Shown here: piece after piece, positions 35,846 through 45,662 of the stretch
Layout: every line of letters begins with the position of its first letter
Position numbering within the stretch: position 1 is the stretch's first letter
From: Halospina denitrificans
GTDB lineage: Bacteria > Pseudomonadota > Gammaproteobacteria > Pseudomonadales > Oleiphilaceae
Length of the DNA stretch: 64,000 nucleotides
Direction of reading: 5' to 3'
Assembly (NCBI RefSeq): GCF_004364635.1
Contig: NZ_SOAX01000002.1
Span: 186,001-250,000, forward strand
Translations under genes and position numbers: made by a program
The notes under the pieces: generated by a model
Database searches by the model: none
Seen by the model: only the letters and a program-made list of their open reading frames with translations
What the model was told of the DNA's origin: nothing

Positions 35846-36322
35846 TTACTGCTTTCTCTGGTCCGCAAGATCCCGGAGAACCTCATCCACAGTGCGGAAC
35901 TGGTTTTCAACCAGGGGCTCGGCATCGGTCTGCGGGACATGGCACTGGGTGCAGAAATACCGATCCGGGGACACGGCGGCGAGAACCTGCTTATCGCGAT
36001 CCATGAAATGGGTGACGCTCACCATCGGTGCGCCGGACTCGGGCGAGGCGTTTCGACTGTGGCAGTCAAGGCAGCGATTGAACCGCTTGTCGAGCTGGTA
36101 GCCCTCAACCTTGTGCGGGATCACCGGCGGCTGTTCCGGATAGTTGCGTTCCATGCGCCCGCGCCTTTCCGTGACACCCGCAATGGGCGGCGCCTCCGGG
36201 GTTTCGCTGAATGCCGCACCACGGACCCCCTCCGGTCTGGGTGGATCGGAGATTTCCGATGCAACCGCCATCCCGAGAACAGCGGTCACCAGGATAACGA
36301 TACTGGCAATGAAGCTTTTCAT
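35846..36322 (-). CDS. napB: diheme cytochrome c NapB
   Basis: This is the 158-residue small subunit of periplasmic nitrate reductase, which relays electrons from NapC to NapA. A Sec signal occupies about residues 1-21 (cut after AVA). The two heme sites are CLDCH (84-88) and CTQCH (124-128), with the conserved PPxIPH (PPVIPH, about 65-70) before them providing the first distal ligand and the VSVTHFMDRD His the other. The length is standard. The start is at 36320-36322, 25 bases after napA. Confidence 0.95.
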   Translation of the reverse strand: MKSFIASIVILVTAVLGMAVASEISDPPRPEGVRGAAFSETPEAPPIAGVTERRGRMERNYPEQPPVIPHKVEGYQLDKRFNRCLDCHSRNASPESGAPMVSVTHFMDRDKQVLAAVSPDRYFCTQCHVPQTDAEPLVENQFRTVDEVLRDLADQRKQ

Positions 36323-36347
36323 GATCTTTCCCCCTGTTCCCGACGCA

Positions 36348-38852
36348 TTAACCCAGGCTCACCATTTCCACGCGCGCCGCACACTTCTTGAAGTCGGTCT
36401 GCTTGGAAATCGGGTCCGTGGCATCAAGCGTAAGCTTGTTGATCAGTTTGCTGGCGTCAAAGAAGGGCACGAAGATCAGCCCCCTGGGCGGCTTCACCCT
36501 GCCGCGGGTTTCAACCCGCGCGCGGATGGCCCCGCGTCGGGTGCTGAGTTTTATCTCACTGCCCCGCCGCAGTCCCTGGGACTCCGCGTCCTCGATATTC
36601 ATGTAGACCAGCGCGTCCGGTACTGCCTGATGCAGTTCCGGAACACGACGCGTCATGGAACCGGTGTGCCAGTGCTCCAGGACACGGCCGGTGCACAGCC
36701 AGAACGGATATTCGTCGTCCGGGCTTTCCGCCGGCGGCTCATCGGGCACTGCAAAGATCAGGGCCCGGTTGTCAGGCTTGCCGTAGAACTGGAAGCCCGT
36801 ACCTTCCTCCACATAGGGATCAGCACCCTCGCGGTAGCGCCAGAGCGTTTCCTCGCCATCAATGACGGGCCAGCGCAGACCACGCGTTTCATGGTAGGTC
36901 TCGAAGTCCGCCAGGTCCTTGCCTTTGCCCTCACCGAATCGGCGGTACTCCTCGAACAGTCCTTTCTGGAGGTAGAACCCGAAGTCCTCGGACTCATGGT
37001 TCGGGTACTCGGCATTCATATCATCCAATGGATACTGATCCACCTGGCCATTGGCAAAGAGCACGTCAAATAACGTCTTGTCACGCAGCTCCGGTGCCTT
37101 GGCAAGCTGCTCCTCCGACCAGACCTCGTCAATGCGGATCCGTTTGGACAGGGCAACCGTTTGCCACACATCGGAGCGTGACTCGCCAGGTGCCTTGACC
37201 AGCTCATACCAGAACTGGGTGCGTCGTTCGGAGTTGCCGAAAGCACCCTCCTTTTCCGTCCAGGATGCGGTCGGAAGAATCAGATCCGCGGCCTGGGCGG
37301 AGACGGTCGGATACATGTCGGAGACAATGATGAAGGATTCCGGATTCCGCCACCCCGGATAGGTCTCCTCGGTCGAGTTCGGCCCCGCCTGGACGTTGTT
37401 GGTCACCTGGGTCCAGTAGACCTTGAGATTGCCGTCGCGGAGCTGGCGGCTCTGCTCCACCGCATGGAAGCCGACCTTGCCCGGAATGGTGCCCTCGGGA
37501 AGTTTCCAGATCTTCTCGGCCTTCCGGCGATGGTCCTCATTCGCGACCACCATGTCCGCCGGCAGCCGATGGGCGAAGGTGCCCACTTCACGGGCCGTGC
37601 CACAGGCTGACGGCTGCCCTGTCAGCGAGAAGGGGCTATTGCCCGGCTGCGCGATCTTTCCGGTCAGCAGGTGCAGGTTGTAGATCAGGTTGTTTACCCA
37701 GACACCACGAGTGTGCTGGTTCACGCCCATGGTCCAGAAGGTCATCACTTTCTTATCCGGATCCGCGTAGATCTCCGCCAGCTTCTTCAGCTGCGACTCC
37801 CGCACGCCGGACTCCCGGGAGGCCCGCTCCAGGGTGAACTCGCTGACGTGGTCCCGGAATTCCTCAAAGGTCATGGAGGACCAGCTGTTGGGATTGTCCG
37901 CGTTCTCGGCGTTCTTCTGGCGCTCATCCTCCGGCCGCAGGCCATAGCCAATATCCGTCACGTTACGGACAAAGTTGGTGTGATTCTCAACAAAGTCCTG
38001 ATTCACATTGCCGGACTGGATGATGTGGTTGGCAATGTAATTCAGGATGACGACGTCGGCATGGGGATGCATGACCATGCCGGTATCGGCCAGGTCAAAG
38101 CTGCGATGCTCGAAAGTGGACAGCACTGCCACCTCGGTATCCGGGAAGGAGAGGCGCCGGTCGGTTACCCGTGTCCAGAGGATCGGGTGCATCTCCGCCA
38201 TGTTCGAGCCCCAGATGACGAAGGCATCGGCATGCTCGATGTCGTCGTACACGCCCATGGGCTCGTCCGCCCCAAAGGTGCGCATGAAGCCGCCCACCGC
38301 GGAGGCCATGCAGTGGCGGGCGTTGGGGTCGATATTGTTGGTGCGGAAGCCGGCCTTCATGAGCTTGCTGGCCGCGTAGCCTTCCCAGATGGTCCACTGC
38401 CCGGAGCCAAACATCCCCACACTCTCGGGGCCATGTTCCCGGATCGCGGATTTGAATTTCTCTGCCATGATGTCCAGTGCTTCGTCCCAGGAAACCTCCT
38501 CGAATTCACCCTCCTTGTGATATTCGCCGTCCTTCTTGCGAAGCAGCGGCTGCTGGAGTCGGTCCCGACCATAGAGGATCTTGGAGAGGAAATAGCCTTT
38601 AACACAGTTCAGGCCGCGGTTGACCTCGGACTGATTGTCCCCGTGGGTTGCCACAATCTGCCCGTCGCGGGTCCCCACCATGACACTGCACCCCACACCA
38701 CAGAACCGGCAGGGTGCCTTATTCCACTTCAGGGAGGTCAGCTCCTGGTTGGTGATCAGATTGCTGGCTCCGGCGGGAATAGCCATTCCCGCCGTGGCCG
38801 CTGCCGCCGCGGCCGCATTGGCCTTGGCGAACTCCCGACGCGTCATCGTCAT
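36348..38852 (-). CDS. napA: periplasmic nitrate reductase catalytic subunit NapA
   Basis: This is the 834-residue molybdenum enzyme that reduces nitrate to nitrite in the periplasm. A Tat leader is present ([20 protein letters not shown]). The [4Fe-4S] cluster Cys set is CRFCGVGC (48, 51, 55) with Cys83 in LNCVKGY. Cys181 in [13 protein letters not shown] is the expected molybdenum ligand. The length and the final MGD-binding region ([19 protein letters not shown]) are full. Its start overlaps napD by 4 bases, and GAGG lies seven bases upstream of the first ATG (38850-38852). NapD and NapF aid its maturation. Confidence 0.97.
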   Translation of the reverse strand: MTMTRREFAKANAAAAAAATAGMAIPAGASNLITNQELTSLKWNKAPCRFCGVGCSVMVGTRDGQIVATHGDNQSEVNRGLNCVKGYFLSKILYGRDRLQQPLLRKKDGEYHKEGEFEEVSWDEALDIMAEKFKSAIREHGPESVGMFGSGQWTIWEGYAASKLMKAGFRTNNIDPNARHCMASAVGGFMRTFGADEPMGVYDDIEHADAFVIWGSNMAEMHPILWTRVTDRRLSFPDTEVAVLSTFEHRSFDLADTGMVMHPHADVVILNYIANHIIQSGNVNQDFVENHTNFVRNVTDIGYGLRPEDERQKNAENADNPNSWSSMTFEEFRDHVSEFTLERASRESGVRESQLKKLAEIYADPDKKVMTFWTMGVNQHTRGVWVNNLIYNLHLLTGKIAQPGNSPFSLTGQPSACGTAREVGTFAHRLPADMVVANEDHRRKAEKIWKLPEGTIPGKVGFHAVEQSRQLRDGNLKVYWTQVTNNVQAGPNSTEETYPGWRNPESFIIVSDMYPTVSAQAADLILPTASWTEKEGAFGNSERRTQFWYELVKAPGESRSDVWQTVALSKRIRIDEVWSEEQLAKAPELRDKTLFDVLFANGQVDQYPLDDMNAEYPNHESEDFGFYLQKGLFEEYRRFGEGKGKDLADFETYHETRGLRWPVIDGEETLWRYREGADPYVEEGTGFQFYGKPDNRALIFAVPDEPPAESPDDEYPFWLCTGRVLEHWHTGSMTRRVPELHQAVPDALVYMNIEDAESQGLRRGSEIKLSTRRGAIRARVETRGRVKPPRGLIFVPFFDASKLINKLTLDATDPISKQTDFKKCAARVEMVSLG

Positions 38853-39127
38853 GGCTGGACCTCCTCATGTTGTTCCGCGTCTTCCGCGTTGATGATCTCG
38901 TGATAAACCAGATTGGCCGACAGGGTTCCTTCGCGGACTTCCGTCGCTTCAATCAGGTCCAGAATCGCTCTTTCACCACTGCTCTCCAGGACCACTACCA
39001 GTTTGCCAGCCGCGTCTTCACCGCGTATCTCGGCGCCGGACTGCGCCGCGAGCCAGTCCCGGACCGACACCAGCCGATCCGGTTGGACCTGAACAAGCAG
39101 GCTGGCGATGTGGATGGGATCATCCAT
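38849..39127 (-). CDS. napD: NapA signal-peptide chaperone NapD
   Basis: This is a 92-residue cytoplasmic chaperone that binds the NapA Tat signal and proofreads its export. It starts [20 protein letters not shown], the typical NapD N-terminus, and ends acidic ([11 protein letters not shown]). The start ATG at 39125-39127 lies inside the last codons of napF (8-base overlap), and the stop overlaps napA by 4 bases. The larger open frame upstream in this frame overlaps napF and is not real. Confidence 0.93.
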   Translation of the reverse strand: MDDPIHIASLLVQVQPDRLVSVRDWLAAQSGAEIRGEDAAGKLVVVLESSGERAILDLIEATEVREGTLSANLVYHEIINAEDAEQHEEVQP

Positions 39128-39599
39128 TGGCAACCTCCAGCGCAATGGCATTATTGGGACAGGCCGGGAGACAGGCCCCGCACCCGACGCAAGCGTCCGT
39201 ATCCAGCTCGGGCCGGGGTGCCGACCCCAGTCGTGGCGGAAATTGGATGGCGTTGTAGTCGCAGGCGTCCTGACAGCTCTGGCAATGGATGCCCGCAAGG
39301 GCAAGACAGTGGGATTGGATGGAGGCATGCCAGGGGAAAGCCGGTCTGGCCGTATCGAAGACCGCTTCCTCGCAGACGGCAACGCAGTCACCGCAAAGCG
39401 TGCAGCCATTGACGTCGAAGCGGATCTCCGGGAAGCCACCGTCACCCCTGATCAGGATCGCTTCCGGACAGGCATCGATACAGGCATTGCAGCGGGTGCA
39501 CTGGTCGGTGAAATCGTCCCCGGTCCAGGGCGGACGCCGGACATCACCGCGCCCGCTGGCCTGTCGGAAAAATCCGCGACGACTCAGGTTGTCGGTCAT
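39120..39599 (-). CDS. napF: ferredoxin-type protein NapF
   Basis: This is a 159-residue iron-sulfur protein that supports cofactor loading or activation of NapA in the cytoplasm. It opens with the family SRRGFF element and carries three [4Fe-4S] ferredoxin motifs: CTRCNACIDACP, CTLCGDCVAVCEE and CVGCGACLPACP. A further CQSCQDACDYNAI stretch lies between the second and third. No signal peptide is present apart from the RR element. It follows napE by 12 bases. Its stop overlaps the napD start by 8 bases. Confidence 0.93.
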   Translation of the reverse strand: MTDNLSRRGFFRQASGRGDVRRPPWTGDDFTDQCTRCNACIDACPEAILIRGDGGFPEIRFDVNGCTLCGDCVAVCEEAVFDTARPAFPWHASIQSHCLALAGIHCQSCQDACDYNAIQFPPRLGSAPRPELDTDACVGCGACLPACPNNAIALEVANG

Positions 39600-39611
39600 T
39601 GTTCCACTCCC

Positions 39612-39788
39612 TCAGCCGCCGGGAGGACCGGGCGGGCCGACCAGCGCCTGGAACATCCAGACGCCAAAGCCATACCCGCCGACGATCATGAAGGTCAGCA
39701 GAGGAAATAAGAGTACGATCAGGAAGATGAAAAGCTGGATTTCATGCTTTCTGCGGTCTTGTTCCGGCACTTCCCCTGGGTCGGACAT
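39612..39788 (-). CDS. napE: small membrane protein NapE
   Basis: This gene is only 58 codons and is easily missed. The reading is MSDPGEVPEQDRRKHEIQLF, then a single hydrophobic helix (IFLIVLLFPLLTFMIVGGYG) and GVWMFQALVGPPGPPGG. This is the NapE/TorE pattern: a charged start, then one transmembrane helix and the FGVWMxQ motif. Its role in nitrate reduction is not understood. The ATG at 39786-39788 has GAGG seven bases upstream. It is the first gene of napEFDABC and sits directly behind an Fnr-like promoter. Confidence 0.92.
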   Translation of the reverse strand: MSDPGEVPEQDRRKHEIQLFIFLIVLLFPLLTFMIVGGYGFGVWMFQALVGPPGPPGG

Positions 39789-39824
39789 CGGAAGCCTCTT
39801 TTATTATTCCCGCTTTCTATTACT

Positions 39825-39863
39825 CTAATAAAGCACACGAATGACGCCCTTGCGAAACATCAA
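39825..39863 (-). promoter_or_regulatory. Fnr/Anr-type promoter of napEFDABC
   Basis: On the minus strand TTGAT-GTTT-CGCAA (39850-39863) matches the Fnr box TTGAT-N4-ATCAA at 8 of 10 positions. A -10 TATTAG lies at 39825-39830, so the box would be centred near -40 from a start at about 39817, the usual class II activator position. It stands ~60 bases before napE. Confidence 0.55.
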
Positions 39864-39914
39864 TGTTTTAAAAGTTAATACAGAAAGCAATAACAGAAGA
39901 AGTCGCCGGCAAGC

Positions 39915-40112
39915 CTACTGGATGCTGCGCCGCAGCAGCGCCTTGACGAGACGGATTTCGGGGGTGTCGGTAGGATAGCTCTGAAGGTACTGGTTGTAGA
40001 AGCGCTCCAGCCCCTCGCGGTCACGGATGAAATGGGGATCGATACCGGTCAGCTTCCGGATCACCTTGCGCTCCCGGGGTGTCAAACGAACCTGCTCGCC
40101 GTGAACCATCAT
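39915..40112 (-). CDS. conserved small protein after tamB
   Basis: This is a 65-residue hypothetical protein starting MMVHGEQVRLTPRERKVIRK. It is basic, soluble and mostly helical, with no Cys and no membrane segment. The GGGAGAG site lies within the last codons of tamB, seven bases before the first ATG (40110-40112), and the gene starts 4 bases after the tamB stop. That argues for translation coupled to tamB. I do not recognise the family and see no RNA- or DNA-binding motif beyond the Arg/Lys-rich start. Confidence 0.6.
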   Translation of the reverse strand: MMVHGEQVRLTPRERKVIRKLTGIDPHFIRDREGLERFYNQYLQSYPTDTPEIRLVKALLRRSIQ

Positions 40113-40116
40113 CGGA

Positions 40117-43100
40117 TTACTCTCCCGGTTTGCCGAAGTCCCTCTGATAGAATATATCCAGTGAGCTCGCGAGACCACTGGCAGCTTCCAGATATAAACG
40201 CCGTGACAGATCGTAGCGCAGCGCGACGCGGTTGACCGGCTCAAACAACCCCACCCCGTAACGAACACTGAGACGCTCCGTGAGATAACCGGAGGCGACA
40301 ACACTGGTTTCATCGCCACGCCCCTCGGTCTCCAGCTGAAGATCCTCGATGCCGACCTTCTCGCCAATCTCGCGCGTCACGGGTGCGGCCTGGGCCAATC
40401 CCAGTCCGATCGCCGCCCGCTCCATGGCATAGCTGTCCCCTTCGCCCTGAAGGGGGCGACCGAGCACCAGGTAGGATAGGGCCTCTTGTTCGCTCATGGT
40501 CGGTTCCGAGAAAATCTCCGCGCGCGGTTCATCCGCCGGCCCTGTCAGGCGAATCCCTGCGACAACCTCATCGACCGTACGAATCGCCTCGATATCCAGA
40601 TAGGGCCTGTCCAGGGGCCCGGAAAACAGCAATTGGGCGCGCCGGATCGTGAGGTCCTGTCCATAAAGCTCGTAGCGGCCGTTATCAAGGTTCAACTCGC
40701 CGTTCGCGGTCATGTCATCGGTGAGCCTGAGACGCCCGGTGAGGTCCCCGGTCACCCCAAAGCCGTTAAAGCTCACGCGTTCCTCGCCAATGACGACCAC
40801 CAGATCCATACCCAGGCGCAGGCCACGGGACTCCTTTTCCTCGCCAACAATGACCTCATCCTCGGAGACACCGGTCGCGGACTCGGGCAGGGATTCGATG
40901 GTAACCGAACCGCGTGGAACGTCCACGCGCCCGGTAACGTTGAGCCCCTGCGGACCGTAACGCACCCTCATATCGGGAAAGACCGTGACCCGGGCGAATG
41001 GCTCCACGCTAACCGGCAGTTTATCGCCCGTGAGGCTCAGATCCGCCCTGGGTCCTTCATCCCACGAGGCCTGCCCATCCAGGGTTCCGGTACCCTCCTC
41101 GCCACTGCGCCACTCACCGGTAATATCCGCCTGCGTGCCGTCAATGACGGCATCCAGCGACAGCGCATCAAACCGCAGAGGCAGCCTCTGATCGAGAAGC
41201 CGGCCCTCTTCAAGCTGGATGCTGCCCTGCACCTGGGGCGAGGTCAGGACGCCGGAAAGGCTGGCATTTCCCCGCAGCCGACCCTCCACCGTTTCCAGAT
41301 CCAGGAAGGGTCTGACGAAGGCCAGGTCAAAGTTTTCAGCAGCGATTTCCCCATTCAGGGGGTTCCCCGGCTTATTGGGGTCAACGTTCAGGTCTGCCCG
41401 GAACTGACCCAGTTCAGGCCCGGAGAGACGCGCATTGACCTCCGCTTCTTCGGGCGTGAGACGCGCCTCGACGCGGAAGGCATCGTAGACCAGGGGCACC
41501 CACCGCTCCTGTGTTTCCGGATCCACCTCTGCGGCATCCAGATCATCGGGATCAAGAATCTGGCGCAGCGATACCTTACCGGCGCCGGCGTCCAGCCATA
41601 CCGACCCTTGCGGACCAGCATCCGTCATCGAGATCCTGGCGGCACCGTTCAGGCGCTCCCGCCAGCGCATATCCAGCGGCAGGACGCCCCTCAGCACCTC
41701 TGTCGGGAAGTTGTTGAGTGCCAGCTCCAGGTGCTGTTCCGGATAGAGCCGTTGATCCCCGGCACAGAGCTGCGCATCGTTCCAGCCCCAGCAGTGGCTG
41801 CCCAGTGCTACTGAGCCAGTGGCGTCGACCAACAAAGACGCCGGCGTGGTCATCAACCAGTGCTGCTCCACCGCCTGAACCCCGCCACCATCCAGCTGCC
41901 CCTGCCATTGTCCGTCCTGCCATCCCCCGGCAGCACTGAGCCGCAGTTTTGCATCCGGGTGACTCACGGAAACGGAAACCTCATGGTTCTGCTGATTGCC
42001 TTCGGCATGCACCTCTCCCGAGTCGATGCGCTGACCCGCAACGTCCAGCCCCTGCCAGAGGATTCGCGCCTGCCCGGAAAGCGCTTCGCGCAGTGTTGCC
42101 GAGGCATTGATGGACTCCAGCGTCAGTTCCGTCGGTTCATAACCGATATCACTCCCCTCGACGGACAGGCTCCCCTGCGGTTCGCGGACGAGATCCGTGG
42201 CATCCAGGCTTGCGTTCACGTCGCCGCTGAGACCCGTCCAGAGCTGAGACAGAACCGGAAGATCCAGCTCCATCCTGGCCGCCAGGGAGTCCGTCTGCGT
42301 GGCACTGCCAGTGAGTCGGTTATCGCCGAACATGGCCTCCAGTTCCCGCACCCGCCATTGATTCCCGTCCAGTTCCGCCGCTGTCTTCATCCACAGAGCC
42401 TGACCCCGCAGACTTCCTGCCAGGCTGAGATCACCATCCGCCTGGAGCCCTTCATCGCCCGAACGCCCCTGGCTGCGTAACAGCCCGGAAAGCTCACCAT
42501 GCATGGGGGCGACCCAGCGAGCCGGGGAAATGCCGGCAAGTTCCAGCCGTGTATTCCAGGAAATGCCATCAACCCAGGCAATATCTGCCTTGCCGAAAGC
42601 CCGGCCATCCGCGCTGGCAACAGAGAGCGCATCAAGACGGATCTTCTGGAAGTTGCCCTCAAGGTCCGTCTTCAAGCCGACCGGCCCACCGGGTGTGAAC
42701 AGCTGGGCATCCAACACGCCCGTGTAGCGATCACCACGCAATGAAAAGTCGAGGCCCGCCCGCTCCAGGGCTACCGGCGGTGCTTCGAGATCCGGAAACA
42801 GCCGCAACCAGGGGAAACGGGACCAGTCGAGAACACCGGACACCTCAAGCCCATCAGTCCAGCTTACGGCACCGTCATGCGCGCGCAGGTAACGATCCTG
42901 TTCATCCTGGATATTGATGTGCTCGACCACGGCTCCCTGGGTATCCACGTGCCCCCTCACCGACAACGGCAGTTCAGGAGCCGTGTTCAGATGCGCATTG
43001 CCCGCGACCTGCCAGCCCTGATCCAGGTTGCCCTGTGCGTGGATCATGACCTGGTTCAGGATCAGGCTCTGCTGCAGGTCCGGCGTGGCCTGGAAGCGGG

Positions 43101-43875
43101 CTGATGTCAGGGAGGCATCGGCGGGGACCCCGGGCTTCAGTGGCTCGACGACGCCGGCCAGATGCGCCTGCCAGGGGGCGGTAAGGTCGGCGCTCACCGC
43201 GAGCTCCGCAACCGTTCCCGTAAGCCCGCTGGTCAACGCCAGGGTTCCGGGATAATCCTCCCCGGAAAGGACATACTCAAGTTCAAGGCCCGCATCGACG
43301 GGCCAGTCACCCTCGAAACGCACAGTGCCATCCAGGCCAGCACTCAGCGCTTCGCGCTCCACATCCAGGGCACCAATGGTCAACCGGGATCCCGAAAAAA
43401 CGCCGGAGAACCCGATGTGGTCCAGGATCAGGCTGTCATTCAGGGTGATGGTCCCGACGTCCAGCCTGGCCACCTCAACCGAGAAGGGGGTACTGATTTC
43501 CGGCAGGGTGATGGCCGCATCCGTATCGGGCGATTCCGCGTCCCCGGTATCGGGAAGAGCAATCGCTACCCCGTCCGCACTCAGGTTGTCCACGCACAGG
43601 GAAACGCTGAACAGACAGCTGGGACGCCATGACAGCTCAGGCTGCTCCACCGCCAGCCTCATGCCCTGGCCGTTACTGTATACAAGGGACCGGGCACGCC
43701 AGTCACTGGCCAACGCACCCTCGAAGCCCTCAACCCGGAGCCCCGGAACATGGTCGAGCGCCCAGCGCCCACCGGTCTCGGTCAGCAGGAGCCAGCCGAC
43801 AACCAGAAGCGCCAGCGCAAGGGCCACCAACGGGACCAGCAGGGTGATACGGACGACATGCCCAAGTACCCTCAA
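40117..43875 (-). CDS. tamB: translocation and assembly module subunit TamB
   Basis: This is an inner-membrane anchored protein of 1252 residues that bridges the periplasm and works with TamA in lipid transport or outer-membrane protein assembly. One N-terminal helix (GHVVRITLLVPLVALALALL region) anchors it; the rest is a long beta-taco/AsmA-like groove. The C-terminal DUF490 region (LRLTDDMTANGELNLDNGRY, AEIFSEPTMSEQEALSYLVLG) is typical. The start is probably TTG at 43873-43875, overlapping the tamA stop by 4 bases as TTGA; no ATG precedes the helix without a long unlikely extension. The C-terminus ends YQRDFGKPGE, the family end. Confidence 0.9.
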   Translation of the reverse strand: MRVLGHVVRITLLVPLVALALALLVVGWLLLTETGGRWALDHVPGLRVEGFEGALASDWRARSLVYSNGQGMRLAVEQPELSWRPSCLFSVSLCVDNLSADGVAIALPDTGDAESPDTDAAITLPEISTPFSVEVARLDVGTITLNDSLILDHIGFSGVFSGSRLTIGALDVEREALSAGLDGTVRFEGDWPVDAGLELEYVLSGEDYPGTLALTSGLTGTVAELAVSADLTAPWQAHLAGVVEPLKPGVPADASLTSARFQATPDLQQSLILNQVMIHAQGNLDQGWQVAGNAHLNTAPELPLSVRGHVDTQGAVVEHINIQDEQDRYLRAHDGAVSWTDGLEVSGVLDWSRFPWLRLFPDLEAPPVALERAGLDFSLRGDRYTGVLDAQLFTPGGPVGLKTDLEGNFQKIRLDALSVASADGRAFGKADIAWVDGISWNTRLELAGISPARWVAPMHGELSGLLRSQGRSGDEGLQADGDLSLAGSLRGQALWMKTAAELDGNQWRVRELEAMFGDNRLTGSATQTDSLAARMELDLPVLSQLWTGLSGDVNASLDATDLVREPQGSLSVEGSDIGYEPTELTLESINASATLREALSGQARILWQGLDVAGQRIDSGEVHAEGNQQNHEVSVSVSHPDAKLRLSAAGGWQDGQWQGQLDGGGVQAVEQHWLMTTPASLLVDATGSVALGSHCWGWNDAQLCAGDQRLYPEQHLELALNNFPTEVLRGVLPLDMRWRERLNGAARISMTDAGPQGSVWLDAGAGKVSLRQILDPDDLDAAEVDPETQERWVPLVYDAFRVEARLTPEEAEVNARLSGPELGQFRADLNVDPNKPGNPLNGEIAAENFDLAFVRPFLDLETVEGRLRGNASLSGVLTSPQVQGSIQLEEGRLLDQRLPLRFDALSLDAVIDGTQADITGEWRSGEEGTGTLDGQASWDEGPRADLSLTGDKLPVSVEPFARVTVFPDMRVRYGPQGLNVTGRVDVPRGSVTIESLPESATGVSEDEVIVGEEKESRGLRLGMDLVVVIGEERVSFNGFGVTGDLTGRLRLTDDMTANGELNLDNGRYELYGQDLTIRRAQLLFSGPLDRPYLDIEAIRTVDEVVAGIRLTGPADEPRAEIFSEPTMSEQEALSYLVLGRPLQGEGDSYAMERAAIGLGLAQAAPVTREIGEKVGIEDLQLETEGRGDETSVVASGYLTERLSVRYGVGLFEPVNRVALRYDLSRRLYLEAASGLASSLDIFYQRDFGKPGE

Positions 43876-45596
43876 AGTTCCGGCCCCATGGAGAAGTGCA
43901 GACGGAAGTTTTCCGGGGAATCCAGGGCCCTGGCAATATCCAGCCTGATCGGTCCCACTGGCGAGACCCAACGGATGCCCACGCCGACACCGGTTTTCAG
44001 AGGGTCCCCCATATCGTCAAAAGCATTGCCCTCGTCCACAAAAGCGGCCAGCCGCCAACTCTGGGACAGTGGGTACTGGTACTCCGCACTCCCGGCTATC
44101 AGAAAACGACCACCGATACTGTCCCCGTCCTCATCAACCGGGCTGAGCGTGCGGAAGCCATAACCGCGGACACTCTGGTCACCACCGGCGAAAAAGCGCA
44201 GAAAAGGCGGAACCCGGTCAAAATTATTGGTGCCTACCGCCCCCACTTTAATCCGGGACAGAAACCGGTGACCGCCGGTTCCCAGGGTGACCAACCCTTT
44301 TGCCTCTGCCGTGGCATGGAGCACATCAATATCAGACAGCATGTCACGCTGCCCTCCTGCCGCCTCAACCTGGAGACGGTAACCACGACTGGGGTCCACC
44401 GGCGAGTCCCGTTTCAGGTAGCTGTAGCTCGCGCCGGGCAGGATCAGCAGGGTGCGGCCGCGTTCGTCCCCAACCTTGAAGCGGTCATCCTCGCGCCGCA
44501 GTGACAGGACCTGCTGCCAGCCGGAATCGAGTTCTTTATGCCACTGCGCCCCGGTACTGATCCGTTTCGATTCCGTATCCTCGATATCCTCCCGCTGATA
44601 GGACCCCGTGAAACGTAGGCTGTCCGTCATCGGCGGGTCCAGTGGCAGCTCATAATACAGTCCCGCGTTCTGGCGCGGTTCGGAGAGTTCCAGTTCGGCA
44701 CCGCGCAGGTGCCCTTCCGGGTTCACATAATGCTGGTCCCAGGTGGTACGGAAGCGTGGCCCCACATCGGTGCTGAACCCCAGTCCTGTACCAATGGAAT
44801 GACGGCTGCGTTCATCGAGTGCCACCTGCACCGGAATCCGCCCCTTCACGGCATTTTCCGCGTCGGCCTCAACACGCACGTTGCTGAAATACCCGGAACC
44901 ACGCAGATCCCGATTCAATTCAATAATCCGATCCGAGTGGTAGGGCTCCCCGGGTTCAAAGCGCACGAACCGCTCCAGAAGCGTGTTCTCAAAATAGATC
45001 TCCTCGGGAAAGCGAACGTCCCCGAGCGTGTAGCGCTCGCCACTGTCATACACAAGATTGATATCCGCGTAGCCTGCCTCCGGGTCCACCCGCAACTCCC
45101 GGGTCACGAATGCCCCATCGAAAAAACCATGGGTCTGTGCCTGATTACGAAAGAAACGCTTGATCCGTTCATAGCGGCCGTGGTCCAGGACTTCGCCTTC
45201 TTCCGGTCGCAGCTCATCCGGGAGCTCGAACGCTGCCAATCCTGCAGCCTCACCCTCGACCTCAATGATGACCCGGCGAAAACGAACCGGCTCCCCCGGC
45301 ACCACCTCCAGCTTCAGGACAGGCGGGTCCTGCTCCAGAACCCGGGAGGTCACACGCCCCTGGTAGTACCCAAGCGCCCGCATCGCCTGTCTTGCCCGCT
45401 CGCGGGCGTGGCTGGAAAACCGGCGCAGTGAGGCCGCGTCCCGGTCTCCCGGATCGCCGATAAAAGCCCGTATATTGCTTTCCAGTGCGTCGTTGGCGGG
45501 GTCCAGGTTGAGCTGCAGTTCAGCCGCCCACGAAAAAGGCAGAAAAAGGGCCAGAAACAGGCCTGTAGTGAGGCGGGGGAGGGATAGGCTCATCAT
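43872..45596 (-). CDS. tamA: outer-membrane translocation module subunit TamA
   Basis: This is a 574-residue Omp85-family outer-membrane protein. A signal peptide covers about residues 1-25 (cut after SWA). Three POTRA domains follow (about 26-250), with the VVPGEPVRFRRVIIEVEG strand typical of POTRA. The C-terminal 16-strand barrel includes FRFFAGGDQSVRGYGFRTL, the Omp85 loop-6 VRGY motif, and ends with the barrel RLHFSMGPEL. ATGs at 45591-45593 and 45594-45596 and a GTG just upstream are all possible; I see no clear ribosome site. tamB follows with a 4-base overlap. Confidence 0.9.
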   Translation of the reverse strand: MMSLSLPRLTTGLFLALFLPFSWAAELQLNLDPANDALESNIRAFIGDPGDRDAASLRRFSSHARERARQAMRALGYYQGRVTSRVLEQDPPVLKLEVVPGEPVRFRRVIIEVEGEAAGLAAFELPDELRPEEGEVLDHGRYERIKRFFRNQAQTHGFFDGAFVTRELRVDPEAGYADINLVYDSGERYTLGDVRFPEEIYFENTLLERFVRFEPGEPYHSDRIIELNRDLRGSGYFSNVRVEADAENAVKGRIPVQVALDERSRHSIGTGLGFSTDVGPRFRTTWDQHYVNPEGHLRGAELELSEPRQNAGLYYELPLDPPMTDSLRFTGSYQREDIEDTESKRISTGAQWHKELDSGWQQVLSLRREDDRFKVGDERGRTLLILPGASYSYLKRDSPVDPSRGYRLQVEAAGGQRDMLSDIDVLHATAEAKGLVTLGTGGHRFLSRIKVGAVGTNNFDRVPPFLRFFAGGDQSVRGYGFRTLSPVDEDGDSIGGRFLIAGSAEYQYPLSQSWRLAAFVDEGNAFDDMGDPLKTGVGVGIRWVSPVGPIRLDIARALDSPENFRLHFSMGPEL

Positions 45597-45662
45597 CACG
45601 GCATCATACCACCGCAGAAAAGCTGCGCCATGGCGGGACTGCTAACAGATCAGCAACCTGGT

